This document shows positions 23,100 to 35,800 of a stretch of DNA of 64,000 bases, piece by piece. A program made the translations under genes and the position numbers. Every line of letters starts with the position of its first letter. Position 1 is the stretch's first letter. The stretch is from contig CAJNDT010005994.1 in the NCBI GenBank assembly GCA_905221615.1, forward strand, positions 1 to 64,000, given 5' to 3'. Under the pieces are notes generated by a model, which saw only the letters and a program-made list of their open reading frames with translations, ran no database searches and was not told the origin of the DNA. The stretch is from Symbiodinium sp. CCMP2592. Its lineage: Eukaryota; Sar; Dinophyceae; Suessiales; Symbiodiniaceae.

Positions 23100-26000
23100 T
23101 GCTCTGACCGTGGTCACCCACTGAACAAGCTGACATCGAATTAGGGCTTTGGTGTACCGTGTACGTGCCCTGCACATACGCCGGTCAAAAAAACTCCGAC
23201 AAATTGAAGCGCAAGGTACAGCTTCGAAAGTCCTCAATGCTCCGCACAATCGCCTTGGCTTGGAGACGACTACTGTACAACCTGCCAATGACCTGAAGTC
23301 CACAAGCCAGACAATGCTGGGGGCCCCACAATGGCTTCTGGAGCAGCCCCCTCTCCAAGCCCAGCCAGTGCATGGGCTGCCGCCCTTCGAACCTCCGATG
23401 CTTGCAACTCCACTGATGCGCATCCATGCGGACAGTTTTGCATGCGCCCTGTGCCTTCACATCCGAGTCATTCAATGCCAGCACGAGCTCATGCAAGCAA
23501 CCGCAAGCAGGCCTTGACTTGACTGCGTGCGGGCTGCGGGGATCTGTAGCTGGCATTTTAGGCAGCGACGGGCCGAGCTGTCCTAGAGCTTCAGCACAGG
23601 CTTGCCGAATGCATGCCTCGGCAGCAGACGTAGAAAGCCTCTGAATGTAGCAAAATCTAGTTGCAAGCTCAGGCGCCGCTTCGTTCATTATCAAGTGGGA
23701 CGCCAATCGATTTGCGTGCCTGTCGATCATGATTGCAAGTATTGCGAGTGGCTTTGATGATCTGCCAGTGTCCATCCGACTAATTCTCATTGTCAGGCCG
23801 CATCTTGGCGATGTGTGCAGCCGCCTGCCTTTGTGAGAGTCAGGCTGCGGCTTTACCGGTCTTAAGTCGGGGTCTTGATCTTACAAAGCCTCATGCTCTT
23901 CAGTAGTTTTGGGGCGAAACATATTGAAGCAGTCATCCAATGGTCCCAAGGTGGATATTGTAGCGACGGGGAAGTGGCGGGCGTTTTTCCCGGAGTGAAT
24001 CTCTTGGGGCTTTCATCTGAGTGATCCTCATGGACTCATGAACCCGAAGCGCTCTCGAAAATGCAGTCGCGAGGCTTGCTAAAAGCTCCCAGCGAACCCA
24101 GCGCCTGCATGCAGATGGCATGTGACTTGGATGAGTTTATCCTTCAATTAACCCTTCTGTCCTGCACCGCACATCTCTGGACCAGGACATCAGAATCCTC
24201 CTCCAACCGCAGCACCAGCATTGGGACCTAATGTGGCAAAGGCAAGTCGCAGACCACAGTGACTTACCATCTGACCGCCTATGCGTACAGCAGAGTTGCT
24301 GAGGGAACTCCGGCTGCACCCATTTTGCCCATGGCCGTGGCAGCGCTGCGTCTTACTTGAACATCTGGCGCCTCACAGGTGGTGATACAGGGACTTCGAT
24401 GACCGAAGGTCCTCCTTGCTGCAGGAAGCATGGGCCTCCAGCCGTGCCCGAATCAGCGAGACGTGCTGGGCAGCTGCTACCCCCAAGTTGCCGAGAGTGT
24501 CTATCACAGACCGGTACACTCGAACGTCGTGCTCCTTCACGCAGTGAGCTCTGTATCGAGGAGCAAATCGAACGTTGTTCCAGAACTGATAGCAAACACT
24601 TCAAGTCCTGCAGACGTCGTGCCAAGTCTGGGATGTGAGCTTCGGCCAGTGGCCCACCAATGCGAAGAAATGCCTGCAAATGCAGGGGTTCCGAGCTTCA
24701 CAGATACAGAATGGCCTGAACTGTATGCTTCTGGGACAATGCTTGCCTCGCAAGCTTGTTGTCTGACGACTTCGCTCGGGTCTGTAAGCTGCAAAGCCAA
24801 AGTTTCTGCTGCCTTTCCAAGTTCGCAGTTGACAAGAATTGCAACTGCCATAAGGCCACGTGCTGTGGGCCTTCCTTTGCATACCACTTGGTGTGTCCAC
24901 CTCCTTGCCCGCCAGCAAGAAGGCAATCGCCTGCAGCAAATTAACTGTGACATACGCACCTGCTGCGGATGTACGGTTCTGATTTATTTTCCCGACATGC
25001 CTCTGTACTAGTAACTGTTACAGACTTGCGCGGGGTTCCACCGGTGAGGGTCGCGATACGGGGCTGCGGTGCCGGGCAGGGGCGATCCGGGGCGGTTTCA
25101 GCGGTGGGGACGCGATACAGGTGCGGCGGCGGGGTTCCACCGGTATCGGTCGCTTCATTACATCGTGTGGCGCGTCGATACGGGTGCAGGGGGCTCGTTG
25201 TCGGTCGCGTAGGGCCGTCGCGATGCGGAGTGCGGCGAGTGTTCCAGCACTGTTGGTCGCGATACGGCATGCCGGTCGCGATGCGGGTGGGGTAGCAATA
25301 CGGCGTGAGGCGGGGCCGGGATGGGTTCGACCCTGTGGGTCGCGACGGTGCGCTTGGGGGCTCCACCGCGATACGGAGGGGGGGGGGGGGTGTCGGTCGC
25401 GGCGTGGGTGGGGGTTCCATCGGTGGGTTGGGTACGGTTTGCAGCGCGGGGCTGGGGCGGGGTTCTATCATGTTCTATCGATGGGGTGGTGATGCGGGGT
25501 GGATGTGGGTGGCAAGCGGCAGGTGCGGGGCAGGGTTCTATGGGGTGCGGCGCGTGCGGCGCAGGGGCCGCGGAAGAGTTCCACCGGTGGGGGTCGTGAT
25601 ACGAAATGCGGCGCAGGCCGGCGTTCCAACGGTAAGGATCGTGATACGGGTCAGGGCGGGGTTCCACCGGGAGGTTCGCGGGGCGGCGTATGGGGGAGGG
25701 GGGGTTCCACCGATTCTGGTCGTGATAGTGCCGGGGCCGGCGCGGGGTTCCACCGGGTGGCTGGCGATACGGGGTGACGCGGTGTGGCAGCAAGATGCCG
25801 CTGAAGTACACTACAATTGAAAAACAGATGCTCGTGTCAAGCTTGCGTGGTTTGCTTTGTGGATGGTTTTGGGGTATTTTGGATTCCCGGGCTTACCTTG
25901 TTTTTCCGGACGTGCCTCTGCAACACCCTTGCGCACAACAATGTGCGAGTCGGTGGCACGCTTCACCATGAACTCGAACGCACTTTCCGACACCTGCACG

Positions 26001-28320
26001 CTGCACGGCTCAAGCAGCGCCAGCATGCGGCACAGCATCGGAGGAAACAAGGAGCCTTCGACAGACACGCCCAAGCTGCGAGGCGGATCTCAGGCTCGTT
26101 GGCTGCCAGGAAGACCTGAAGAGACCCTTCTTCTCCTCCGCCCAACAGAATTACCTTCCGAGACCTAATCGCAAAACCTGCCTACGGCTACTCAGTCTTT
26201 TGGATGCGGCCAAGAAGCAACCAGGACGTCCGCGTATGGCTCGATGACGTGTTCCGGTGCTCCCTGCCAAAAACCAGATTACCCAATAACATCGACACTA
26301 CGTAGAATGCAGATGCGCAAGATGCCTGCAAAGCATCGAGCATGATTCGCTCCAGCGTACCATTCTCTGGCTCCGCATCGTCGTCCTCTGCCGCATCCTC
26401 CTTTTTGTCCTCCTCTTGCTCTTTGCCCCCGTTTAGCAACCTGCCGGATGTTCATTCTCACATTTCCGATGCACAGCCCAGAGGCTGCAGCAAATGCGCA
26501 CACTATCAGGTACCTTTGCATGAGCGCATTCGCTCCAGCAGCTCCCAATGCAATTAGCGCTGCTGCAGCTGCCATAGACACGGAGGTGTGAAAGTCCATG
26601 AGTAACTCGACTAGGTCGCCTCACGGATGCTTCGGTGCACCCTGCAACGCATCTCCGTCTGGCAGCGAAGAGGTGACTTGGCAGCTCTCTGGAGCCTGCA
26701 TGCTTGGCAGCATCCTCTCCAAGTTCCTCAGATGCGTTGCGCCAAATGGGATCTGCTGATGGCTCGAGGCTCGCGGTGTGCTATGCCCACTTCTCAGATT
26801 TTGCCGTGACACTCCCAAGCTTGTGGCTGCCGCACGCCGAACAAAGGTCTCTGTGTCTGTCAGCTTCTCGGCAAGCATCTCCGTCTGCCGACATCAAGCG
26901 ATTCGGGTCGGTGAAAGAAGTTAGAGTATCGAGGTCTCAGGGCGAATGTCTTGAAGCTTCTCTCTCTTTCGGTGCACTCTCCCTGGTCTTTCATCTCTCT
27001 CCGAACCTGCCGGCAGCCACATTTGGCCAAGGCTTGGCAAGCCAGCTCTCGCCTAGGGTCTGCAGCTTCTCCAAGAGTTTCGAAGATGAGTTTCGTTCCA
27101 TTTACTCAGCTTGTCGCACTTTGGCATCGCTGTCCGAGAGCAAAGGCAGAAAGGACTCTTCCAGGCTGTTTGGGCCCTGTCCGCGCAAACAGACACGAGA
27201 CGCATCATGGAATCTACGATCTGCAGACATCAGCAGCACATGCAAGTGCCTCAGCGATGACCATCAACGCTTGCGCACCGATGCAGCGTAGCGACACCTC
27301 TTCCGATTTCAGGAACCCGACCTTAGCACCACCGCACGTCTGGCTCGACTGCTAAGGCGATTCGGTGCTGCTTGTATCGAAGCAGCCAAGGGTGGGATGG
27401 TCTCCTGATCGATCAGGATTGCAACAGATCACGGCTGATTCAGAACCCAGCTTGCGCCTTCGCAGTGGGACCGAGTTTGCACAGTGCGCTGGCTGCACTC
27501 CACCGCACCTGAGTCCGTCAACTTCAGTGATTTGCACAGGAAGCACCGCTGGGCATCACATGTTTGGAGCCCGAGAGCCACTGGGGCATGTGCAGACCGG
27601 GCATCATGCGCGAGGTTATCTGCCAGAATGTCGGCATGCTTTGATGTGGCTGTACCTGGGGCAGCACTTCCAAATTCGTTTGGACACGGAAACACTGGAT
27701 AGTAAACAACAGTCCTAAAATTCATCTCCGAGAGGCCCAGTTCAGCTAATGCTGCAGCCACAGGTGTCCAATTCCAGCTGTCGATTCCTCACGGCCGGAT
27801 GATGCATGGCAAGCTCCAGTGCAATTAAGTGTTCTTCGCTGGCACAAGATCTGCCTTCCAAAATCTGCGCCATCGATTCCGTGTAGGGCTTTGCGCTTCC
27901 ACCTTGATTGGCGGAATGCCATCGCTAAGGAGTCTCACGGGGCTTAGCGACCTCCATCAGAGGGTTTAGGAGCCAGGCCAAGCTTCCCCAGCGTCTCCTG
28001 AGTCACTTACATGGGTGGTTGTCAATATTCGGGTCTGTTTTTTGGGTCCTTACTATAATACGGCACCTAAGATTTAGGGCACCCAAAAAGGCGCCATAAT
28101 TTTGACAACTACCCACATGACCCAACAGGCATCCGCACGTTTTGCCGAGTCTCTATGCATCTACGGCGTGCCAGCGCATCTCCGTCGTGTACGCCAGTTG
28201 CCAAAAGCTCAACGTGCTCCGCAACTGCTCCCACCTCCAAAGAATCTCGAGGCCAGCCAGTTCAACCCTCTGTGGCTGCATGAGATGCGCGAGCTTCTTC
28301 TGGCATCGAGTTGATGGAAC
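23100..28320 (-). CDS. HEAT-repeat protein, leftmost block
   Basis: Many short minus-strand exons each encode roughly one HEAT repeat. Recognisable ones are VELAGLEILWR and AEHVELLATGVHDGDALARR (28.15-28.31 kb), LIALELAMHHPAVR (27.8 kb), VSLRCIGAQALMVIAEAL (27.3 kb), LPLLSDSDAKVRQ (27.1 kb), LTDTETFVRRAAATSLG (26.85 kb), LQLTDPSEVVRQQA (24.8 kb), GGPLAEAHIPDLARRLQD (24.6 kb), VIDTLGNLGVAAAQHVSLI (24.5 kb), VQVRRSAATAMGKMGAAGV (24.3 kb), MQALGSLGAFSKP (24.1 kb) and CIRQACAEALGQLGPSL (23.6 kb). HEAT ar­rays are curved helical scaffolds for protein binding; there is no catalytic motif. The block could be the 3' half of one giant gene with the block at 29.9-38 kb, or a separate gene. A 770-bp G-rich minisatellite interrupts it at 25.0-25.8 kb. 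The ends are approximate. Confidence 0.7.
25017..25790 (+). repeat. G-rich minisatellite
   Basis: About twelve diverged copies of a unit with core GGGGTTCCACCGGTG followed by GGTCGCGATACGG or GGTCGTGATACGG, separated by G-rich spacers. It is strongly strand-asymmetric: the plus strand is G-rich, and a run of about twelve G occurs near 25379-25390. It sits between HEAT exons at about 24.9 and 26.8 kb, so it is probably intronic. The long proline- or glycine-rich open frames over it are repeat artefacts. Confidence 0.85.
28010..28119. repeat. MITE-like hairpin element
   Basis: A 110-bp segment bounded by CATGGGTGGTTGTCAA at its left end and, inverted at its right end, CATGTGGGTAGTTGTCAA. The two halves stay complementary inward for about 45 bp with mismatches, including paired TTTTTTGGGT and ACCCAAAAA blocks. 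This is the form of a non-autonomous inverted-repeat element or an introner-like insertion. It lies in a gap between HEAT exons. Confidence 0.6.
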
Positions 28321-28764
28321 CAGCAAGAGTTTTTCTTTGAGACCTCTTTTCCGTCTGCCAGTCTCCCGGTAGTCGGAATGCCTTCAGGCGGAGGTGTTTG
28401 CGTGAGCAAAGGGATCTCAGAGGGATTCACCACCTAATGGAAATCACCACCGTTCCCCTTTCGCCCTGAGCAAGCGGGCAATACTGCCACAAAAGTCCTC
28501 GTCGGTGCCAACTTTCCTGATTCTCTCAGATTGGACCGACCAGCAGTAAACAACATAAATACTAAGGGGCTTAGGGCTACCTGCACATAAGCTCTGTTGA
28601 GGCAGGGCTGCGCTCCTTGTGAACGGCCGCGCTCAGACGGGACGCTGGCTGCAAGGCTGCTGCGAGGCTGTTCGGGTCTGCTGGGGGTCTGGCCGTCGAG
28701 AATTGCTGCGTCGCGTCCCGTCCGCGTGACATCTTGCGGTTTTTGGAGGTCTAGGTTCAATCCC

Positions 28765-29409
28765 TCAATACTGGAACCACACAGATGCTTCTGGTAACAC
28801 CTCGTGTGGTACCTTCAACTCCACATCCTGGTTGCACATCGGGCAGCGACGGTTCCTCGTCACCAGCCAGGTCTTCACGCAGGGAGAATGAAAGAGGTGC
28901 CCGCAAGGCAGTTGCACCGGCAGGGAGCCTGCATCTTCGTCGCCAGCCTCGAACTCCTCACAGCAGATAGCGCAGACATCCTGCTCGGTGCTTTCATCCG
29001 CTGCAAAGCGAGGAAACGACTCCACCACGAAGGAGGGTACCGTCTTCTGCAGTGACCTATATAGCGTCTGCTGCTGGCTGGCGGTCAGTTCTGCGGTGAT
29101 CAGCAAGTCCATTTTGCAGGACTTGTCCAGCTGTTCCAGCATGGGCTCAATCCGATCTTCCCCATTGATAGCGAGGATGGCGCAGCCGATACGGATAGGA
29201 CGATCGGGATGCTCTCGGGTCCACTGCAAGATTGCGGACTCCTGGCCCACGTCTTTGATCAGCAAGCCTTCCCCATGCTTTGCATATGTGATCACGATCC
29301 CGAAGCGTTCCTCCAAAGAATCCCTCTTCAGTGTCACCCGGTACGTCTTGGAGGGTCGTCGTCGTCGCCCACATCCAAGAGAGAAGACTTTCCTGGATAA
29401 GCGCAGCAT
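28765..29409 (-). CDS. PDZ-like plus RING-H2 E3 ligase-type protein
   Basis: A 214-residue uninterrupted frame from ATG to stop. Residues about 22-108 resemble a PDZ domain: YRVTLKRDSLEERFGIVI, then GLLIKDV, then IGCAILAINGEDRI. Residues 146-192 form a RING-H2 finger with C146-x2-C149-x19-C169-x-H171-x2-H174-x2-C177-x11-C189-x2-C192, which binds two zincs and recruits an E2 in ubiquitin ligases. The basic N-terminus (GRRRRPSK) could be a localisation signal. It is intronless although its neighbours are finely split. HEAT exons flank it on both sides in the same orientation (about 29.9 and 28.3 kb). An in-frame stop directly precedes the ATG, but an acceptor-like CAG lies six codons in, so it could instead be the last exon of the HEAT gene to its right, giving a HEAT-PDZ-RING protein. 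Confidence 0.85.
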   Translation of the reverse strand: MLRLSRKVFSLGCGRRRRPSKTYRVTLKRDSLEERFGIVITYAKHGEGLLIKDVGQESAILQWTREHPDRPIRIGCAILAINGEDRIEPMLEQLDKSCKMDLLITAELTASQQQTLYRSLQKTVPSFVVESFPRFAADESTEQDVCAICCEEFEAGDEDAGSLPVQLPCGHLFHSPCVKTWLVTRNRRCPMCNQDVELKVPHEVLPEASVWFQY

Positions 29410-29880
29410 TCAAGCTGGGTGGGCCGTGTGCCGGCACAATGGCGCAGCGGTGATCGTGCTTGACTTGAGCCGAGCCAGAGTTTAAACAGCAACATTTATC
29501 ACCTCAGACCCCGGTACTCAATCTCCCCCGCTGAGTCATGTGCCAGGTGCGCATTTGCGAGTTCTCCAAGAGCCTCGTCAATTGCCACTACAAGCGCCGA
29601 TGAACTGTACAATCATTAGAGTCAGTTCAGGACGGCACATGCAAGATTCAAAAGAGGAGAGATAGTTAGTACGACCATCTGCCCAGAGCAAGTCTTCAAT
29701 CCAAGAGCATGAAAAACCACCGAGTGCAGCACGACTGCAGCACTCCGCCTCACCTCTGGCGCCGGGTCCTCGCGGAGGCTTCTCGACTCTTCCGATTCCG
29801 AGACCGGGATGTTACGGGATGTTACGGGTCTCCGCCAAAATTCAAGAGCTTCAGGGTCTCGAATTAGGGGCCTAGGGTCA

Positions 29881-32800
29881 ATCCTCGAGACACTTTGCCA
29901 ACGGAGCTATCCACTCGCGCGCAGCATCGCCCATTTTGCCGAGAGTGTCTATGGCAAGAACCTCAAAGGAGGACCCGTGTCAAGCTGAACGTGCTGCACC
30001 GGCACCAATCATCATGAAGCACAGGCGCAGATTGAGAAACTTGCGAAAGGCTGTAAGGTCGTAAGGTGCTAACTCTTACATCCAGCTTGATGCTATCATC
30101 CAACAGCGCTCCTTAGCTTGGCAGCGCTTAGAACACTGAGGAAGCGTTCGGTAAAGAGTAAAGGCTGAGGCTCCCGCCCAGCGCATTTGCACCCGCAACG
30201 CTCAGTGTTCTTAAGGTTGCCACCGCCTTTCTCCGCAGATTCCATCCCGGTCTGCTGTGGTCTGGGGAGTCCCCTAGTCGCTCCTCCTTCCGCACTTTCG
30301 GCTCGGGGTCGTGAAGACAGTGCGCCACAGCTGCTGCTTGTCCGAAGCTGTCCTGCAATCGCAAGCAGCTGGTAGCAAGGACTGGCTCATGGCAGAAAAG
30401 ACTGATCTGGTGGAACGGCTTCCATTTCTATCACAATCTACATGTCAGGCCTCACCAAACTCGCGCAGAGCAGCTGCTGCAGTCAATCGCCGCTGCAGTT
30501 GTGCTTCCTGCAACTGGCATGGAGGAGCCGCCAGAAATTGCAACGCCGGTAGCAGCAGTGCGATTCTAGCGATCACTAGCCTTCAGCTCGTCATCCAGCA
30601 TGTTTATGGAATCGTGCACCGGCGGCGCGGGGTGCAGCAGAATAGGGGAAACGGCTGCCGCGCCAGGCTCTCCTGTGCTCACGGATGGTGTAAAGATGGA
30701 CAGAGGCAGCACAAGAAGGCTGGAGAAACTTAGCATCCAGACCCATGCACTTCAGGGCTGCCACCTGAGATCGGGTAGTTTGCCAATGTCTACTAGCAGT
30801 TGTTCAAGCCCAGCCGCCGCAGACTTCTCCAACTTGTCTGCACCGCATCCCAGGAGGCCAGCGACGACTTGGGCGTACGGTGCAGCCGCCTTCACGAGGG
30901 CATCGCACTTTTATCAGCTCCTGCTGGATCATGAAGAGTTTTAACGCAATGAGGGATAATAAGGGCCACAACGCCTTGCCAAATGCACCAAGAAAGTCCA
31001 CAGCACGTTGTTGTACCTCACAGAGTGTGTGTACCCGTGCCCTCGGTCCTCGCAACTGCTGCACACACTCGTCTCAAATCTTCTGGCACACGCTTGCAGA
31101 ATCAGAGCTTTACAGACAGCTGTTTGTGGTCTGGCCTGCGGCGTGTTTGCACCTTGCTTCGACGTTCGTGAACTCCGATGCATCGTCTATGCATTACAAG
31201 TTACGGGCAAGGTTCAGTAGGAAGCCGGCTCTGAATACTCTTTGCCAGTTTGTCTGGACCAGCCGGACCGATCTGCGGCAAGGACGAAGCATGTACTCCA
31301 ACTTGGATCCCCTTGCACATGAAGTTGCTCTTGCCTTTGTCAAGGCTTCGAAAGCCTTATGCCAAACCATTTGAGACTCGTCCGACAGGCACTTGGCAAG
31401 CGCGGTCGCGGAGTCACTGGCACGTCAATAAACCATGAACAGAGAGCAATTAAGCTCTGCAGATCCATCACGGCAGGTGTCTGGCTTGTTCGGTCATGGC
31501 CTCGCAGCTTCTCCGAAGCGACCCAATGCTTCCACACATGAAAGACGAACTTCAAGGTCTGGGTCCTGCCGGCGATGTGGGCACAGGCAAAGCCCAGTTC
31601 GATCTTTGCAGCACAGCACACTGTCCGTCAAGCCACGTTCCAGCACAGGAATCGCCGTGGGGCCCATGTTGCACAAGCAGTGAATCGCACAGGTGCGAAC
31701 TGACCAGCACCTGCAAAGCTTCGAAGCTAGACGCGCAAACGAAGAATACCAGGACGAGCGAAGTCTGACACTCTTACAGGCCACGTGCACACATACTGGC
31801 CGCAGGCACAATTACAAAAGTGCACGTGAGCGGGGCTAGGCGCGGCTGCCAGCACGTTCCAAAAGCGAACACGTAGCCAGGGCACGGGTCACGCAGCCGG
31901 CGGGCAGAAACAATAGCGTGTGGTGCCGCGATGGTTTCCAGCAGCGCCATGGCCTTATGACTTTCCCGACCACACACTGACACACGCAGACGTGTGGGTG
32001 TGGAGAAGAACAGTGAAGCTACGCTGTGCAGGTTGCTCTTTCTGCGCCCCTGGCCTGAACGTGGAGGTGCCTAGCAGTAAGGAGTCTCCGACGGTCCACT
32101 CCACAGGGTTTACCCAGCCTGATGTAGGGATCTTCGTTGGACATACCCGGGCTGATCATCTCATCTGCTTTGCCAGCCTGCAGCTGTTCCGTTGCAGCTC
32201 TGTTCCTTTCGATCCTCACATTTCCCTGGTCAACCGAGAGCCTGACCTCGGCAGCATAGTAAAGGAAATCAACAGCGCCCTGTCGTACTTCTGCATCGGA
32301 ATCTTCCAACTTGCCGATGACAGCTTGGCCAACCTTCGGTCACAGAAGCTCGATCCATGGCTGTATGGCAGACATACTCGGATAGTATCTGCGGGCCTTG
32401 AAACTCAACGCTTCAGGGATAGCACGCAAGGTCTGGAGCATCGTCGCCTGAATTTCTGGCTCCTTGGCCCGTGCAGAATCAGGAAGCGCAGCCGCACGTA
32501 ACGGGATGCTCGTCTAGTGGCTCGAAACGGGCTCCGCGAGCCTTAGCGTACTGTGCCTGTATTCACACATATCCAGGTGCCGGCAGAGCATCCGTGCGCT
32601 CCAGGCACTCTGTGAGCAAGGTTGCGCCTGTCCATCCACGATATCTACGGCTGGGGACTTTCCTGCAGACAGCCGTCATGCTGCGTCCAAGCTTGACGCG
32701 GCCTGTCTCCCCCATAGACCCCAGCGCTCGGATGCAAGCTGTCCTCACGGAAGACGCCCATCACAGGACACGGCTACGTGTAAGGGACAAGGAGCACAAA

Positions 32801-35800
32801 GCCGAGGTGTCGACTGGAGTTGGAAGGTTGGCTGCTTCTGTCTCTGTGCGGCCAGTGCCTGATCCGATGCTCTGTTTCGATGTTTCTGTTGAGATGCTTC
32901 ATGTCGGAAGCCCAAACCGAACAAGCAGCACGCCTTCGCGTCCGCGTAGCCTTCCAGGGATCATTAAAGCTTTGCGCGAGAGAGACGAGAGATGCTTCAG
33001 ACTCGCCTACATCAAGTCCGTCGGATCTGGGCAGACGGGGCAGCCTGGACAGATCAAAGAAGCTGTGGCACTGTGCTCGTGCTCCTAGTTTTTTGAGGCT
33101 CCCTTTCTTGCGAATCCTCATACGTAAGCCCGAGACTTAGACTTTGCAATACTTTGCATTTCTAGTAACTATCCTCGGAGCCACGCTCCTCCGACGCACT
33201 TCCGCTGAAGCTCCGAAGCCCGCGCTCGAAAGCTCCGAGGCTCCAGCTGCCAAGCGTCCCAGTCGTTTCGGCTGTTCCGGGGGCCCAGTCGCTTCTGGCA
33301 TCCGCTGGGCTCTGCCTTCAGCTTCCAACTTTCCGACACCTTCCACGGCCCTCAGGTGAAGTCTGAGTCACAAGCAGGACTAAGCGCAGATGCCACGGTG
33401 AATCGAGCAGCTTGCCTTGGATGTGATATGCAACACACAACCAATGACTCCGTGAGAAGAACAGCGAATTTACACGATTTTACAGGATGTGGCTGTATCC
33501 AGTATCATGAGATGGAAAAGGTAATGGTGACCTTGACTTCCATCAGGAGCCCTGGCGAAGAAGCCAGGTAAACAGGGCAATCGACACCACTAGACTGCAC
33601 ACTGCAGCCTGGATGCTTGCGTTCCGCTATTTCCTTCAAGTGCAAGTTCTACAGGGTATGATTTAAAACTGCCAAACAAGTCTGAAACCGATCTCCTGTG
33701 GGTCACTTGTGTGGGTAGTTGAGCCGCCTCGGCCAGGAGCTCATGGCTGACATGCGCACGAGAGCAGCGCACTGATCTCTGAAGTGTAAGCCCGGCGCTG
33801 AGCAGCCGTTGAGCCAGTGAAGGCGCAGCGGACACCGCTAACCTCCAGAACGGCGAAATGCACTTGGCGGCATCTTCATTCTGCTGCGTAGCTCTTCTTT
33901 CCTCTTCTTTCCGCAGGTGCGGCACGCGAAGAGCAGCAGAGCCCGGGCCCGGGGGGTCCCCAGGAGCGAAAGAGAGCGAGGGTTTTTTGACAGATCACCA
34001 ACACATCCCGGCCCACTGATTTCTTACCTCAGATGGGCCCAGTGTGACATTGAGACGAGGCATCCCCCTGTTGTGCGAGCAGCCATGATTCGTAACGGGC
34101 AGGATGTGATGGATTACTCCACATCACGATCTAGCAAGTCTCGCGAAGCGATGCCGCGCACCTTCATTCTGCAAGGCAAGTGGTGCTCAGGAAAGTATAC
34201 AGTACTGGTGCCAACATACCCGCAGCTCCTTATGTTCTTGCGAAGGATTCTTCCCACAAAACCAGCGGGTCTTTCGATCCTTTGTACCAGTTGGCCTGTT
34301 GCCATGATCACGATCGGTCTGAGTCCCCGTCAGACCCAGTTCTTCCAGAGCCGTGGCTGCTGCAGTCTGGACTTCCACATCTTCCTTCACGTCAAGCGGT
34401 GTGGGGTTTAGGGCTAGGGGTGAGAGTCTCATCACTTCAACGGATCTACGGATCTACCACCCGACCTCGCTTCCGTTTCCCTCGACTCCAAGGTGGGAGA
34501 CCAGCAAGTCCACCTTTGCTGAAGGTGCTACTCATTCGATTTCATCCGCCCCTGCCAGCATATTGCTGAGGATTTCTGAAGAGCGCACGAATGGTTCTGC
34601 TGCTTCTTGTAAACCTCCGAGAGTCAGCAGGACCTGAGTTAACTTTCCAAGACTTCCCAAGGCTGCATGTCTGAACGTCCGCCCATCGATAGTTCAAGTC
34701 GCTGCATGGTGCCAATCACACAGATAGCAACAGTGTGCGCGAGCCGACAATCGCGTGACAATTCTAGCACTTGCTCTCGTAGTCTGTTGCCTTGACAAAT
34801 GCTTGAAACAGGAACCGCAAGACCCGCAGCTATGGCCGGAAAGCCTCCAGCCTTTTCTGTCTGATGCCGCTGAATTTGCTTTTCTTGGTCCCAGGCCGTC
34901 TGCCTAAAGTCTGACGAGCTCACACCGGCAAACCCAGCAAGGGCCTCGGATGCAACGAGCAGCTGCCTACGCTCAAAGCCACCGGACCTTGAGCTCCGAA
35001 CCTGCGCGTGAGTGCCTGCAAAATTCGGCCCCACGGCGCGTAACCCATGGAGGCAGCCCGCCTGGACCTCCAGGCAACCCGAGTCGGAATCGGGACTGTG
35101 CCGCAGTATGTACGAAGGGATGCTCAGCGAGGTTTGCGATTTATGCCACTGCAAATATGCATTGTGGCCTCCGGGCTGTCGTCTTCTTCCAGCAGGCCTG
35201 CTAACTTGTTCGCGACGAGCATTGCCTCGCGCCCGCCCGTGAAAAATTCTGGCACTCGAGAAGCTCAGGACACTTCGCGGACACCGAGATGACATACGAT
35301 TGCCAGTAATTACTAGCAACATCTACGGTGCCATTACTACGACAGCGGCCACTACGACTACTACCCTACGACGATGAATCTTACCATTTCTACTTCTAAC
35401 TTCTAATTCCACGGTCACTACTGAAAACAATAACAAGTGCTATGATCATGAATCATAATCATAATGTATAGTAACATGTACAAGATCACCAAAGAAAGAG
35501 AGTCATGGGGATCTCCCAGCCTGGTCGGTACCCTTTCTGCGAACGAGGCCGCTCTCGACCTTGAGCTGATACAGTTTGTCCTGTCGCTCGAGACTTCTCC
35601 AATTTGCTCTCGAGATGAGGAAGGAAGGAAGAAACTCCACTACCTATTATGAAGAAACGTTGCACAGATGGAGCCAGTTTCTGTCCTCTTCCTCGGGCTT
35701 GTCTGCCGCTTGTCCGTCGGAGGATTCCTGCTTTACCAGAGACCATGGGAAATCGGAAGCACGGTCCCAAGACGTGAAAGCCCTGCCTGCGCCACTTGCT

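Noticed and set aside
25158..25820. Long proline-rich or glycine-rich frames of 170-217 codons
   Set aside because: They run through the G-rich minisatellite in several frames on both strands at once, as expected from base composition.
29464..29471. GGCTCAAG on the minus strand 55 bp upstream of the PDZ-RING ATG, like the last 8 bases of the dinoflagellate spliced leader
   Set aside because: The same 8-mer occurs at several unrelated places in the window on both strands (for example near 5878, 26009, 43943 and 50695), so it is not evidence of a relict leader.
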